From an uncultured Clostridia bacterium (lineage in GTDB: Bacteria > Bacillota > Clostridia > Christensenellales > UBA1242): DNA of 64,000 nt. Positions 7,381-15,871 of this stretch are shown in pieces. Every line of letters starts with the position of its first letter. Positions within the stretch are counted from its first letter, which is position 1. Location: positions 29,540 to 93,539 of the forward strand of contig CAKVHA010000004.1 in assembly GCA_934747775.1 (NCBI GenBank). Direction: 5' to 3'. Below the pieces are notes generated by a model that saw only the letters and a list, made by a program, of their open reading frames with translations, made no database searches and was not told the DNA's origin. Both the position numbers and the translations under genes were made by a program.

Positions 7381-7872
7381 GTGAGCGCAAATAAAGAAAA
7401 CAAAAAACAGATTGTTGCTGGATTAGTTGAAACTTTTAAAGACGCTAAATCGATGATTTTTGTAGACTATCGTGGTCTTACTGTTTCGGAAGATACTGCT
7501 ATGAGAAAATCTTTCCGTACAGAAAATGTTAAGTACAGAGTTTGCAAAAACAATCTATTTAAACTTGCTTTAAAAGAACTTGGCATCAATAACTTTGACG
7601 AAAAACAATTTGAAGGCACAACAGCCGTTGTTTTTGGTGAAGACGAAGTTAACCCAGCAAAATTGTTTTGCAAGTCTAAAAAAGACTTTGGCAAAATGGA
7701 AGTGAAATTTGGCATTGTTAATGGCGAAATTATGGACAAGACTCAAGTAGAAGCTTTAGCAAAAGTTCCTACAAAACCTGTACTTATTGCTATGTTGCTT
7801 GGTACACTTCAAGGCCCTATTTCTGCTTTCGCTAGGGCATTAAATCAAATAGCAGAAAAAGAACAAAATTAA
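7381..7872 (+). CDS. rplJ: 50S ribosomal protein L10
   Basis: L10 (163 residues) anchors L12 dimers to the ribosomal stalk. Conserved features include KQIVAGLVETFKDAKSM, FVDYRGLTVSEDTAMRKSF and KVPTKPVLIAMLLGTLQGPI. It uses a GTG start at 7381, supported by AAAAAGGAG upstream. It follows the L10 leader and precedes rplL by 29 bases. It is separated from rplKA by three genes on the opposite strand. Confidence 0.96.
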   Translation: MSANKENKKQIVAGLVETFKDAKSMIFVDYRGLTVSEDTAMRKSFRTENVKYRVCKNNLFKLALKELGINNFDEKQFEGTTAVVFGEDEVNPAKLFCKSKKDFGKMEVKFGIVNGEIMDKTQVEALAKVPTKPVLIAMLLGTLQGPISAFARALNQIAEKEQN

Positions 7873-7901
7873 TTTTTAAAAAAAATCGGAGGAAATTTAA
7901 A

Positions 7902-8276
7902 ATGGCAGATTTAAAGAAATTTGTAGACGAAATTAAAGGCTTAACTGTATTAGAAGTTAGCGAATTAGTAAAAATGTTAGAAGAAGAGTTCGGCGTTAGC
8001 GCAGCTGCTCCTGTAGCAATGGCTGCTGCTCCTGCTGGCGAAGCTGCTGCTGCAGCTGAAGAAAAAACTGAATTCAACGTTGTATTGAAGGAAGTTGGCC
8101 CTAATAAAATTGCTGTTATTAAGGCTGTTAAAGAAATCACAGGTCTTGGTCTTGGCGAAGCTAAGGCTATGGTTGACGGTGCTCCTGCAACCATTAAAGA
8201 AAATGTTCATACCGAAGACGCTAAAGCTATGGAAGCTAAACTTAAAGAAGCTGGCGCTGTAGTAGAACTTAAATAA
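7902..8276 (+). CDS. rplL: 50S ribosomal protein L7/L12
   Basis: L12 (124 residues) forms the mobile stalk that recruits translational GTPases. It has the N-terminal dimerisation helix (FVDEIKGLTVLEVSELVKML), an Ala-rich hinge around residues 34-52, and the C-terminal domain with KIAVIKAVKEITGLGLGEAK. A CGGAGG ribosome binding site precedes it. A strong terminator follows at 8301, so rpoB and rpoC, which often come next, are not part of this unit. Confidence 0.97.
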   Translation: MADLKKFVDEIKGLTVLEVSELVKMLEEEFGVSAAAPVAMAAAPAGEAAAAAEEKTEFNVVLKEVGPNKIAVIKAVKEITGLGLGEAKAMVDGAPATIKENVHTEDAKAMEAKLKEAGAVVELK

Positions 8277-8300
8277 TTCTGTTTTTAAAATGTTTTTAAA

Positions 8301-8328
8301 AAAATCACCTAATTTAGGTGATTTTTTC
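8301..8328 (+). terminator. intrinsic terminator after rplL
   Basis: Near-perfect hairpin AATCACCTAA/TTTAGGTGATT with a T run. Confidence 0.9.
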
Positions 8329-8508
8329 TTTAAATGTACTGCTTTAAAATATATAATCAATATTCTTTTATTTCCATAATCAATATGTTTTTAATTTTCT
8401 GTAATCAAAATATTATGCTTTTATATTTAAAAATAGGGTTGTTTTATTATGTTAATCCACAATTAAAATAAAATTTTTGACCGCTTAAAAATTAAAACAA
8501 CTAACTTT

Positions 8509-8832
8509 TTATTGCTTTATAAAAGTTATGCAGTCGGCTTCTTTGGGTGCGGTGTTTTGAATAGTTATACCATTTGCAAAACACTTGCCTTTGCGATTAA
8601 AAAGACACTTCGCTTTGCACTCAATATCCACACTTTTGTTGTGTCTGTATGCGTGAATGTCTGGTTTTTTATTAAACATATCGCGGCTTACATCTTGTTT
8701 TTGACTTTCGTCTAGATTTTTTGATTTTTCGTACGATATGCATTCAGTGCTGCTGCTTACATTAATGCCGCGTTTTGTGCAAGAGTAGCGGTCGTTGTTT
8801 ACACAATCTAATTTTCTACATTTTAAATCCAT
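8509..8832 (-). CDS. DUF1540-like cysteine-rich protein
   Basis: A 107-residue protein with two Cys-rich modules. The C-terminal one (CKAKCLFNRKGKCFANGITI, then CITF) matches the spacing typical of DUF1540, a small presumed metal-binding domain common in Clostridia. The N-terminal module (CRKLDCVNNDRYSCTKRGI, then CISY) looks like a second copy. There is an AAAGGA site before the ATG. It is divergent from rplI, which starts 83 bases away. Function unknown. Confidence 0.7.
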   Translation of the reverse strand: MDLKCRKLDCVNNDRYSCTKRGINVSSSTECISYEKSKNLDESQKQDVSRDMFNKKPDIHAYRHNKSVDIECKAKCLFNRKGKCFANGITIQNTAPKEADCITFIKQ

Positions 8833-8862
8833 AATAATTTCCTTTATTTCTTTGTATTATTA

Positions 8863-8891
8863 TTGACTTTTTTGCTTAAAAATATTACACT
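8863..8891 (+). promoter_or_regulatory. promoter of rplI
   Basis: TTGACT (8863-8868), 17-bp spacer, TACACT (8886-8891). Confidence 0.8.
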
Positions 8892-8914
8892 AAATTATCA
8901 AAAGAGAGGTGTTT

Positions 8915-9355
8915 ATGAAAGTAGTTTTACTTAAAGACCTTAAAGGCAAAGGTAAAAAAGGCGATGTTGTTAATGTTAACGACGGCTATGCACGAAACTT
9001 TTTAGTTCCTAATGGCTACGCTATTATTGGTACATCTATGGCGCTAAACGAAGCAAAACAAGCTAAGGACGCCAGCGCATATCACGAAGAACAAAACAGG
9101 CTAAAAGCTCAAGAACTTGCAAAAGTAATGAAGGGGCAAAAGGTTGTTATTGCAGTAAAAAGCGGGGCAAATGGCAAAATTTTTGGCAGTGTTACAAACA
9201 AAGAAATAGCAGCGGGCTTAGAAAAATTGGGCTACGATGTGGATAAAAAGAAAATAGAAATAGACCAAATAAAAACACTTGGAACATACACAGTTAAGGT
9301 TAAACTTTACACTGGCATTACCACAGATATTGTTGTGGAAGTGGTAGGTGAATAA
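8915..9355 (+). CDS. rplI: 50S ribosomal protein L9
   Basis: L9 (146 residues) of the large subunit. The N-terminal domain MKVVLLKDLKGKGKKGDVVN and NVNDGYARNFLVPNGYA is canonical, followed by the long connecting helix and the C-terminal domain. I chose the ATG at 8915 because it gives the canonical N-terminus and has GAGAGG five bases upstream; a GTG at 8909 would place the start inside that site. The gene is alone between its own promoter and terminator, not next to dnaB or rpsR as is common. Confidence 0.95.
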   Translation: MKVVLLKDLKGKGKKGDVVNVNDGYARNFLVPNGYAIIGTSMALNEAKQAKDASAYHEEQNRLKAQELAKVMKGQKVVIAVKSGANGKIFGSVTNKEIAAGLEKLGYDVDKKKIEIDQIKTLGTYTVKVKLYTGITTDIVVEVVGE

Positions 9356-9361
9356 TTAAAT

Positions 9362-9412
9362 TACACCATATGGAAATACGAAAGTATTAGTACACCCATA
9401 TGGTGTTTTTTT
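9362..9412 (+). terminator. intrinsic terminator after rplI
   Basis: An 11-bp outer stem ACACCATATGG/CCATATGGTGT encloses an inner AATAC-GAAA-GTATT hairpin with a stable GNRA tetraloop; a T run follows. Confidence 0.85.
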
Positions 9413-9547
9413 GTATCCAAGTAAAAATTATGTTTTTAAACAACATTAAACAAATAAATTGCAATAATGTGGTTGATTTTTCTTTTAAAAAAACTTAAAA
9501 CATATTATAATACTTAATAGTATATTATATATAATAAGGAACAAAAA

Positions 9548-10735
9548 ATGGAACAAGGAAAACTAAACATTGGCATATTTATAGACACTTTTTTTCCTAT
9601 GGTAGATGGGGTAGTTAGTGTTGTGGATAACTACGCAAGGCTGCTTAGCGAGCGTGCTAATGTAACTGTTTTTACAATAAAAACAAAAAAACAATTTGAC
9701 GATAGTAAATTACCATACAAGGTTGTAAGATGTAAATCTGTAAAAGTGCTTAATTTAGATTACTCGCTAGGAATGCCACAGTTTGACGAAAAATTTAAAA
9801 AGGAAGTAAAAAACGCAGACCTAGACATTGTGCATATTCACTCACCATTTTCAATTGGTAAAATGGGCTTAAAATATGCAAAAAGGCACAAAATTCCTGT
9901 GGTTGCAACATTGCATAGTCAGTTTGAAAAAGATTTTTATAGGTCTACAAAATCAAAATTTCTTACAAAAATTTTGCTAAAAAAGATTATGAAAGTGTTT
10001 AATGGCTGCAACGAAGCTTGGGCTGTTAATGGCGAAGTAGCAAAAGTTTTTAAAGACTACGGGATAAAAATAAAAACAATAGTTATGAACAACGCCACCG
10101 ATATGGAATATATGCCAGAAGTGGATAAAGCAGTTTTGGAAAAATATGGAGTAGATGAAAACAAACTTAACTTTTTGTTTGTTGGCAGGATTAACGCTTT
10201 AAAAAATATTTACTTTACTGCAGATGTTATGGAAAATTTAAAAAACAAAGGTTTTGACTTTGTTATGAACTTTGTTGGTGGTGGACAAGACTTTGAACAT
10301 CTAAAGAAATATATTGAAGAAAAAGGTGTTGGTGACTGTGTAAAACTGCTTGGTCCAATTAAGGATAGGCACGAACTTGCCACAATGTATAGGGTAGCAA
10401 AACTATTTGTGTTTCCTTCACTTTACGATTGTAGTTCAATAGTTCAAATTGAAGCATCAAGTCAAAAAACCCCAGCAATATTTATAGAGCACGCTGTTAC
10501 GGCAGAGAATGTTGAGAACAATGTAAACGGATATTTGTGTGAAGAAAGTGTAGATAAATTTGCAGACAAAATTATTGAAATTTTCAAAGACGAAAACTTG
10601 TATAACAAGGTGGCAGAAAATTGTTATAAAACTTTATATGTTAATTGGAAAACAAAAATTAGCGAAGTTTATGATAAATACATAGAATTAGTAATAAACA
10701 ACAAAGCAAATAATATTAAAAAGAATAATAAATAA
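9548..10735 (+). CDS. family 4 glycosyltransferase, probable diacylglycerol glycosyltransferase
   Basis: A 395-residue GT-B fold enzyme. The N-terminal half begins NIGIFIDTFFPMVDGVVSVV and has VHIHSPFSIGKMGL. The C-terminal half has FLFVGRINALKN and FPSLYDCSSIVQIEASSQ, the donor-binding segment in which the first Glu of the usual EX7E motif is replaced by Asp. The sequence resembles alpha-glucosyl-diacylglycerol synthases that make glycolipid anchors. It leads a cluster with a flippase-like protein (2 bases downstream) and an LtaS-like enzyme, which supports a role in anchor synthesis for a lipid-linked polymer. Substrate is an inference. Confidence 0.75.
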   Translation: MEQGKLNIGIFIDTFFPMVDGVVSVVDNYARLLSERANVTVFTIKTKKQFDDSKLPYKVVRCKSVKVLNLDYSLGMPQFDEKFKKEVKNADLDIVHIHSPFSIGKMGLKYAKRHKIPVVATLHSQFEKDFYRSTKSKFLTKILLKKIMKVFNGCNEAWAVNGEVAKVFKDYGIKIKTIVMNNATDMEYMPEVDKAVLEKYGVDENKLNFLFVGRINALKNIYFTADVMENLKNKGFDFVMNFVGGGQDFEHLKKYIEEKGVGDCVKLLGPIKDRHELATMYRVAKLFVFPSLYDCSSIVQIEASSQKTPAIFIEHAVTAENVENNVNGYLCEESVDKFADKIIEIFKDENLYNKVAENCYKTLYVNWKTKISEVYDKYIELVINNKANNIKKNNK

Positions 10736-10737
10736 TT

Positions 10738-11928
10738 ATGAAAAAAACAACATTAAAACCCGTTATAAAAAATGGAAAAAGGGTAAAAAAATTTAATAGC
10801 AAAAGCTACTACTTTGTGTTAAAGACACATAACAATATGGTTTCTGACAAAAAAATAGTAGTTGATGACAAAAAGAAGAAAAAGAAGACAACTTGGATTT
10901 TTTTGGTGTGCAACATTGTAATTGTTGCTGCAATTTTAATTTATCAACTTTGCTTTCACGAAACTAAGCCTCTAAGCGAGCTTTTTGCCGAAAAACCATA
11001 TTACAGGTTTTTGTGGATTTCGCTTGGTGCAATGGCTTTGTTTTATGTTTGCGAGGCGATTTGCTATAGTATGATAAACAGAAGAACAATAGGCAAATTT
11101 GATTTTGGGTTAGGGTTAAAAACCGCATTTACAGGTAAGTATTGGGATAGCCTTACTCCGTTTGGTTCTGGCGGGCAACTTGCACAAATTGCGTATATTA
11201 GAAGTGAAGGGTATAAGGGCAATGAAGCAACAAGCATTGTGGTTGGTAAATATGTGTTTTTTGAATTTGCGTTTGTGACGCTAGGAATTGTTACGCTATG
11301 TTTACCTTGCGAGTTGTTTGAATATGCGGTGGTTGTAAAGTGGCTAGCATTTGCTGGTGTTATGATTAATCTTATTATAACCGTGTTTATAACTCTAGTT
11401 TCTTTAAATCGCAAAATTTGTGCAGTGCTTGTTGTGGGCGGATTAAAACTTTTGCATAAAATGAAAATTGTTAAAAACTACAACAAGGCATTGTTTAATA
11501 GTTTAAGGTTTATCCATAATTATCAAGTTAGTATAAAAACCTTTGCTAAAAAACCATTTTTGGTTATAGGTGAAATCTTTTTTAATGCACTAGGTTTAAT
11601 TCTAATGGCGCTAGTAAGTTATTTAATATATTTGGCATTTAACTATGGCCCAAATGTTACATTAGAATATGACCCAGTTCAAATAATACTAATGTCGTTT
11701 TTGTGTCAGTATGCAACCACATTTATTCCAATCCCTGGTGGTAGTGGCGCGGCGGAAGTTTCGTTTGTGGCAATGTTTAGCAAGCTATTTAAAGAAGGCT
11801 CAACTTTCTGGGCTTTACTATTCTGGCGACTATTCACATATTACTTGTTTATAGTTGTGGGTTTTGTATTTACCCTATTAGACCCTGTAATTAAAAAACG
11901 TAAAATGCAAAAACTAATGACAAGGTAG
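10738..11928 (+). CDS. LPG-synthase-type transmembrane flippase-like protein
   Basis: A 396-residue polytopic membrane protein of the UPF0104/lysylphosphatidylglycerol synthase TM-domain family. A basic cytoplasmic N-terminus (about 50 residues, with a run of Lys) precedes eight or so helices. The conserved features are DSLTPFGSGGQLAQIAYIR (residues ~137-156) and FIPIPGGSGAAEVSFV near 330-345. It lacks the soluble aminoacyl transferase domain of MprF. It starts 2 bases after the glycosyltransferase stop with no clear ribosome binding site, so coupling is likely. Lipid or glycolipid translocation is a family-based inference. Confidence 0.75.
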   Translation: MKKTTLKPVIKNGKRVKKFNSKSYYFVLKTHNNMVSDKKIVVDDKKKKKKTTWIFLVCNIVIVAAILIYQLCFHETKPLSELFAEKPYYRFLWISLGAMALFYVCEAICYSMINRRTIGKFDFGLGLKTAFTGKYWDSLTPFGSGGQLAQIAYIRSEGYKGNEATSIVVGKYVFFEFAFVTLGIVTLCLPCELFEYAVVVKWLAFAGVMINLIITVFITLVSLNRKICAVLVVGGLKLLHKMKIVKNYNKALFNSLRFIHNYQVSIKTFAKKPFLVIGEIFFNALGLILMALVSYLIYLAFNYGPNVTLEYDPVQIILMSFLCQYATTFIPIPGGSGAAEVSFVAMFSKLFKEGSTFWALLFWRLFTYYLFIVVGFVFTLLDPVIKKRKMQKLMTR

Positions 11929-11971
11929 ATTATGTAATTTTTTACATCAACCTTTTAAGGAAAAATTTTTA

Positions 11972-14131
11972 ATGGAGTATGGTTTTAATGAAAAAAAACT
12001 CAATAATGAAATACTTAGAGATTGCTTAATAACATTCTGTTTTTTATTGAGTTCTGTTTTACTAGAAACCATAACTTTTTTGCGTCTTGGTTTTGGATGC
12101 GCCCCAAAATACATTGGCTTTAATGTTGTGTTTTGGATGAGTGTTGTGCTGTTTTTTGCGGCGTTCCCTGCGATTGTAAAGGTTGTTGGGTTTTCAATTA
12201 TTTTAATTTTGCAATTAGCAATAAATTTTATAAACACAAGCTACTTTTATGTTAATGGCAATTTGTTTGATCTAGAAACAACTTTGCAAGCAAAAAATGG
12301 TATTCAAGTTGCAACCCCAGATGTTTTTGATTTAAAAATACTTGCTGTTATGCTGGCAATTGTGATAATAACCGTTGTTGGATTTATATTAATTTTTGCC
12401 TTTTTAAGACCTAAAAAGGGCGAAAAGATAAAGCGTAATGTAATTGCATTAGTAGTTGTTTTGTTATCGGCATATATTGTGGGTGGAATTGGAAACAACA
12501 TTGCTGTTTCTTCACTAAAAACTCAAAAGTACAACTTTGATGTGTGGAATGGGGTGGAACTAAATAATGCAATAACAAGTAATGACATTAAAAATACCGC
12601 CAACACTCTTGCAAGTGAAAGGTATTTGTATGATAATCTTGACAATAAGTTTTCGGCGTTAAAAAAGTTTGGTACATTAGGATATTATTCTAAAAACTTT
12701 TTAAAAATTTTGGACGGGACAAAGAAAGCGGACGAAAATAGCGAAATTGAAAAGACAATTCGCTATATTAACAACGGCGGCCTTGCCACCATACAAATGG
12801 GGACAAGTGGTGGAAACAACTGTATCACTATATTGCTAGAAAGCGCGTCGTGGTGGGGAATAGACCCGTACACAACGCCTACGCTGTATGCGTTGTCGTC
12901 ACTAGCTAGTGATGAGCTAATCTTAAATAACGATTTAAAGTTTATTGCCAACAACACACTAAAACTTAAAAACTACTATAGTAGAAGTGCAACCAATGTT
13001 AGCGAACAACTTATGGTTGTGGGCAGCTTTCCAACAACAAATACGCCTTATTATAAGTTGTATAGCGATGATGTAAAAAATATGAATTTTAATTATTCAC
13101 TGCCAAATCTTTTAAAGCAGATTAATCCTGATATTTCAACCACATATATTCATCCTAGCACAAAAGAAATATATATGCGCCACATAACAATGGATGCGTT
13201 TGGTTTTGATAAGGCGTATTTTTTAGAGGATATGGAAGGTCTTAAGAAAAAACCAGATAATTTTTATAATTTGGCGCTAGATAACGAGTTTTTTGATGCG
13301 GAAATAGATAGAATTTTGCCGGATACAGAAAGCACTTTTTATACACACATCACGTCGCTAACAACGCACGGCTCGTACTTAAATAAAGACAAAACAAATA
13401 CCAAAAACCTAATGCCTTTCACCGAAAAACTTGTTGAAAACTATGATAAGGTTTTAAGTTATTATAAAGCTGCAATGCCAGATTTACATTTTCCCCAAAA
13501 AGGTGCTGGAGACTTTTACACCGAGTTTATAAACTACAAATCGGCATATATGAGTCTAGATAAAGGGTTGGAAATTTTGTTTAAAACATTAAAACAGAAA
13601 AAATTGCTAGAAAACACCACAATTTGTATGTTTTCCGACCATTATGCTTATTACAACGACATTTCGCTACAAATTTATGGATATAAACATTCCGATTTTG
13701 TTCACCCAGAATTATACAATATTCCAGCCTTTATTTTTGATACAAAATTGGCAAACAAGCTTACAAACAACCACACAAACAATCAAAAACTATATGATAC
13801 ATCGTTTGCTTTGCCGGAGTCACTTCTTCCTACACTGCTAGATGTTTTGGATATTAATTACAACCCAAGCTATTATTTTGGAGTGTCAATTTGGGATGAA
13901 AACAATAATCATAATGTCCAAATTTCATATTTGGGTGGCGTGCTTAACGAAAACTTTTTCTCTTGGGACGTGTTCACAATTGAAAATCCATACGACTACA
14001 CCGAACTTGACTATCTTGGAAAACGCTATCAATTTTTCTGTGACAGCATTTACAAGTACACAAAAGCTAAATTTTTAGACAATATGTATACTTACAACGA
14101 AAAAATATTTAGTCAGATTAAGGTGGGATAG
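11972..14131 (+). CDS. LtaS-like sulfatase-fold phosphoglycerol transferase
   Basis: A 719-residue protein with about five N-terminal membrane helices (within residues 18-175) and a large extracellular alkaline-phosphatase/sulfatase-fold domain. Recognisable motifs are NCITILLESASWW (Glu near 290, metal binding) and MFSDHYAYY (Asp556, His557). LtaS enzymes polymerise phosphoglycerol from phosphatidylglycerol to make lipoteichoic acid, using a threonine nucleophile in a TGxGxTSDxE-like segment. Here the equivalent segment is RSATNVSEQLM, with Ser344 where Thr is expected. It ends the cluster with the glycosyltransferase and flippase-like genes. It could instead modify another phosphoglycerol- or phosphoethanolamine-bearing polymer. 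Confidence 0.75.
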   Translation: MEYGFNEKKLNNEILRDCLITFCFLLSSVLLETITFLRLGFGCAPKYIGFNVVFWMSVVLFFAAFPAIVKVVGFSIILILQLAINFINTSYFYVNGNLFDLETTLQAKNGIQVATPDVFDLKILAVMLAIVIITVVGFILIFAFLRPKKGEKIKRNVIALVVVLLSAYIVGGIGNNIAVSSLKTQKYNFDVWNGVELNNAITSNDIKNTANTLASERYLYDNLDNKFSALKKFGTLGYYSKNFLKILDGTKKADENSEIEKTIRYINNGGLATIQMGTSGGNNCITILLESASWWGIDPYTTPTLYALSSLASDELILNNDLKFIANNTLKLKNYYSRSATNVSEQLMVVGSFPTTNTPYYKLYSDDVKNMNFNYSLPNLLKQINPDISTTYIHPSTKEIYMRHITMDAFGFDKAYFLEDMEGLKKKPDNFYNLALDNEFFDAEIDRILPDTESTFYTHITSLTTHGSYLNKDKTNTKNLMPFTEKLVENYDKVLSYYKAAMPDLHFPQKGAGDFYTEFINYKSAYMSLDKGLEILFKTLKQKKLLENTTICMFSDHYAYYNDISLQIYGYKHSDFVHPELYNIPAFIFDTKLANKLTNNHTNNQKLYDTSFALPESLLPTLLDVLDINYNPSYYFGVSIWDENNNHNVQISYLGGVLNENFFSWDVFTIENPYDYTELDYLGKRYQFFCDSIYKYTKAKFLDNMYTYNEKIFSQIKVG

Positions 14132-14233
14132 TGTGTAAATACGCTGGTTGGCATACGGTTTAATATTGAAAATTAATAAATTAAAAAATACAAAGAAATA
14201 CTTAACAAAAGGATTAATTAAGTTTGTAATTTA

Positions 14234-14265
14234 AAAAAAGATAACATATCGTTATCTTTTTTTTT
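14234..14265. terminator. terminator after the LtaS-like gene, possibly bidirectional
   Basis: Perfect stem AAAGATAAC/GTTATCTTT (14237-14245 with 14251-14259), T run on the right and A run on the left. It serves the plus-strand gene ending at 14131 and could also serve the minus-strand gene ending at 14364. Confidence 0.85.
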
Positions 14266-14363
14266 CTTTTTAAATTGTTTTAAATGTAAACTAGTGTTTT
14301 ATGGCTTAACTATAAATAATTGTAGTATTAAGCCAATTAATAAAAAGTGCTAATGCTTAAAGA

Positions 14364-15101
14364 TTAGTTTTTGTTTTTTCCGCCACCAAATATTCCTAGA
14401 AAGTAAAACAAAATTCTTAAAAAGTTTAGTAAGCTTATTAGTGTGCTAGCAACATATGTAAGTGCTGCTGCGCTTAGTACTGTTCTTGATTGATTTGTTT
14501 CGGTAGGGGTTAGTATGGCATTTTTTGAGAGTATTGCTACTGCACGATTGCTTGCATTGTATTCAACAGGCAGTGTGATAATACTTATTAAAAAACTTAA
14601 TACAAAGCTTAGAATGGCAAACAATATTATGCCCATACTTATAAATGGGATTAGCGAAAAGGTAATAATGCTAATAATAATTAGTGGTATTAGCATTGAT
14701 GAGCTAAAGTTGCAAAGCTTTATTGTAAAAAGCCTTAATTTTAGCGGAAAGTAGTTTGTGTGATTTTGAATTGCGTGCCCAACTTCGTGAGCAGCTACTC
14801 CAATTGAGCCTACGCTAGTGCTATCGTACACTTCTTCCGACAAAGAAACCTTTTTTGTGCGAGGATCAAAATTATCGGTAAGGTTGCCGTTTATTTTAAC
14901 AACTTCAACATCGCTTATCCCTGCATTTTGTAACATTTCCTTTGCAACTTCTGCTGCGGTTTTCCCATTTTGGCTAGGCACTTTTTTAAATGTATTAAAA
15001 ACTTTTGTTACTCTTGATTGAGCCCATATGGCAAAAATCATAGCCGGCAAAAGTAATGCCGTAAAAATTATGTATCCGTATTTAAGTAAAAATTCCCACA
15101 T
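14364..15101 (-). CDS. YugP-like zinc metallopeptidase (copy 2)
   Basis: A 245-residue membrane-bound metallopeptidase of the Zn_peptidase_2 (YugP) family. One N-terminal helix is followed by the zinc motif AAHEVGHAIQNH (HExxH) around residues 104-115, hydrophobic helices, and VEYNASNRAVAIL, a conserved segment expected to supply the third ligand region. Start supported by AAGGAG. It lies 11 bases downstream of a paralogous gene (15113-15811) and is co-transcribed with it. Substrates are unknown. Confidence 0.85.
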   Translation of the reverse strand: MWEFLLKYGYIIFTALLLPAMIFAIWAQSRVTKVFNTFKKVPSQNGKTAAEVAKEMLQNAGISDVEVVKINGNLTDNFDPRTKKVSLSEEVYDSTSVGSIGVAAHEVGHAIQNHTNYFPLKLRLFTIKLCNFSSSMLIPLIIISIITFSLIPFISMGIILFAILSFVLSFLISIITLPVEYNASNRAVAILSKNAILTPTETNQSRTVLSAAALTYVASTLISLLNFLRILFYFLGIFGGGKNKN

Positions 15102-15112
15102 ATTTTTTCTCC

Positions 15113-15811
15113 TTATCTAAAAAATGCTTTAAGTTTGTTTAGTGGTATGAAAAGTCCATCAAACAGTCCTAAAATATATGTTTGTCCAGCGTTGTTTAGT
15201 AATTTTTTTGTTTTTACAATCTCTTTTTTTGTTAATAAATTGTTTTCTTGAATTAATTTTATGGCTCTAGCGCTGGCATTGTATTCCATAGGAATTATAA
15301 GTATTTTAAACAACGCGTGAGCTAGAAATAATGCTCCTGCTATAATAATTAGCGTTAAACCTAATGTTGCATTAGGGTATTTAAAGGCGTAAAGCAATTG
15401 CCCAATTATAAGTAGCGGAATAATAAGGCGGTTTGTAAAGCGTGTTATGCGGTTAAGCCCATTGCTAAGCACAAAAAGCCAATTTTTTTCTTTATCTTGC
15501 ATTGCGTGTCCAAGTTCGTGCGCTACAATGGCTACCGATGCAATAGAAGGCGTGTCACAAACGCGGTCGCTCATAATAAGTACTTTCTTTTTGGGGTAGT
15601 ATGCGTCGGCTAGGTCGTCTTTAGTACGTGCAAAAGAAAGGTTTAGCCCGTATTTTGTGTTAATAAAAACCGCAACTTGTGCGCCAGTTAAATATTGTTC
15701 GTTTCCAATTTGCATTTGCCTTTCATATAGTTTTTTTATTCTGGATCGTGATGTGAAAAGTATTAACAATAGAACAAAAACAATAATGCCAATTATTAAG
15801 TATATTTTCAA
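15113..15811 (-). CDS. YugP-like zinc metallopeptidase (copy 1), TTG start
   Basis: A 232-residue paralogue of the next gene, with N-terminal helix, AHELGHAMQDKE zinc motif, membrane helices and MEYNASARAIKLI. I place the start at a TTG (15809-15811): it has TTAGGAGA upstream, and the promoter -10 box lies at 15833-15838. An in-frame ATG at 15853 would fall upstream of the -10 box and so could not be in the transcript. The two genes form a dicistronic unit, probably a tandem duplication that has diverged. Confidence 0.85.
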   Translation of the reverse strand: MKIYLIIGIIVFVLLLILFTSRSRIKKLYERQMQIGNEQYLTGAQVAVFINTKYGLNLSFARTKDDLADAYYPKKKVLIMSDRVCDTPSIASVAIVAHELGHAMQDKEKNWLFVLSNGLNRITRFTNRLIIPLLIIGQLLYAFKYPNATLGLTLIIIAGALFLAHALFKILIIPMEYNASARAIKLIQENNLLTKKEIVKTKKLLNNAGQTYILGLFDGLFIPLNKLKAFFR

Positions 15812-15832
15812 TTTATATTCTCCTAATATAAT

Positions 15833-15861
15833 ATTATACTTTAAAAATGGCATTATTACAA
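15833..15861 (-). promoter_or_regulatory. promoter of the two YugP-like genes
   Basis: Minus strand TTGTAA (15856-15861), 17-bp spacer, TATAAT (15833-15838). Its position decides the TTG start of the downstream gene. Confidence 0.8.
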
Positions 15862-15871
15862 TAATTTTAAA

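Noticed and set aside
8333..8508. Possible small gene or RNA between rplL and the DUF1540 gene
   Set aside because: Only AT-rich sequence without a promoter, hairpin or start signal.
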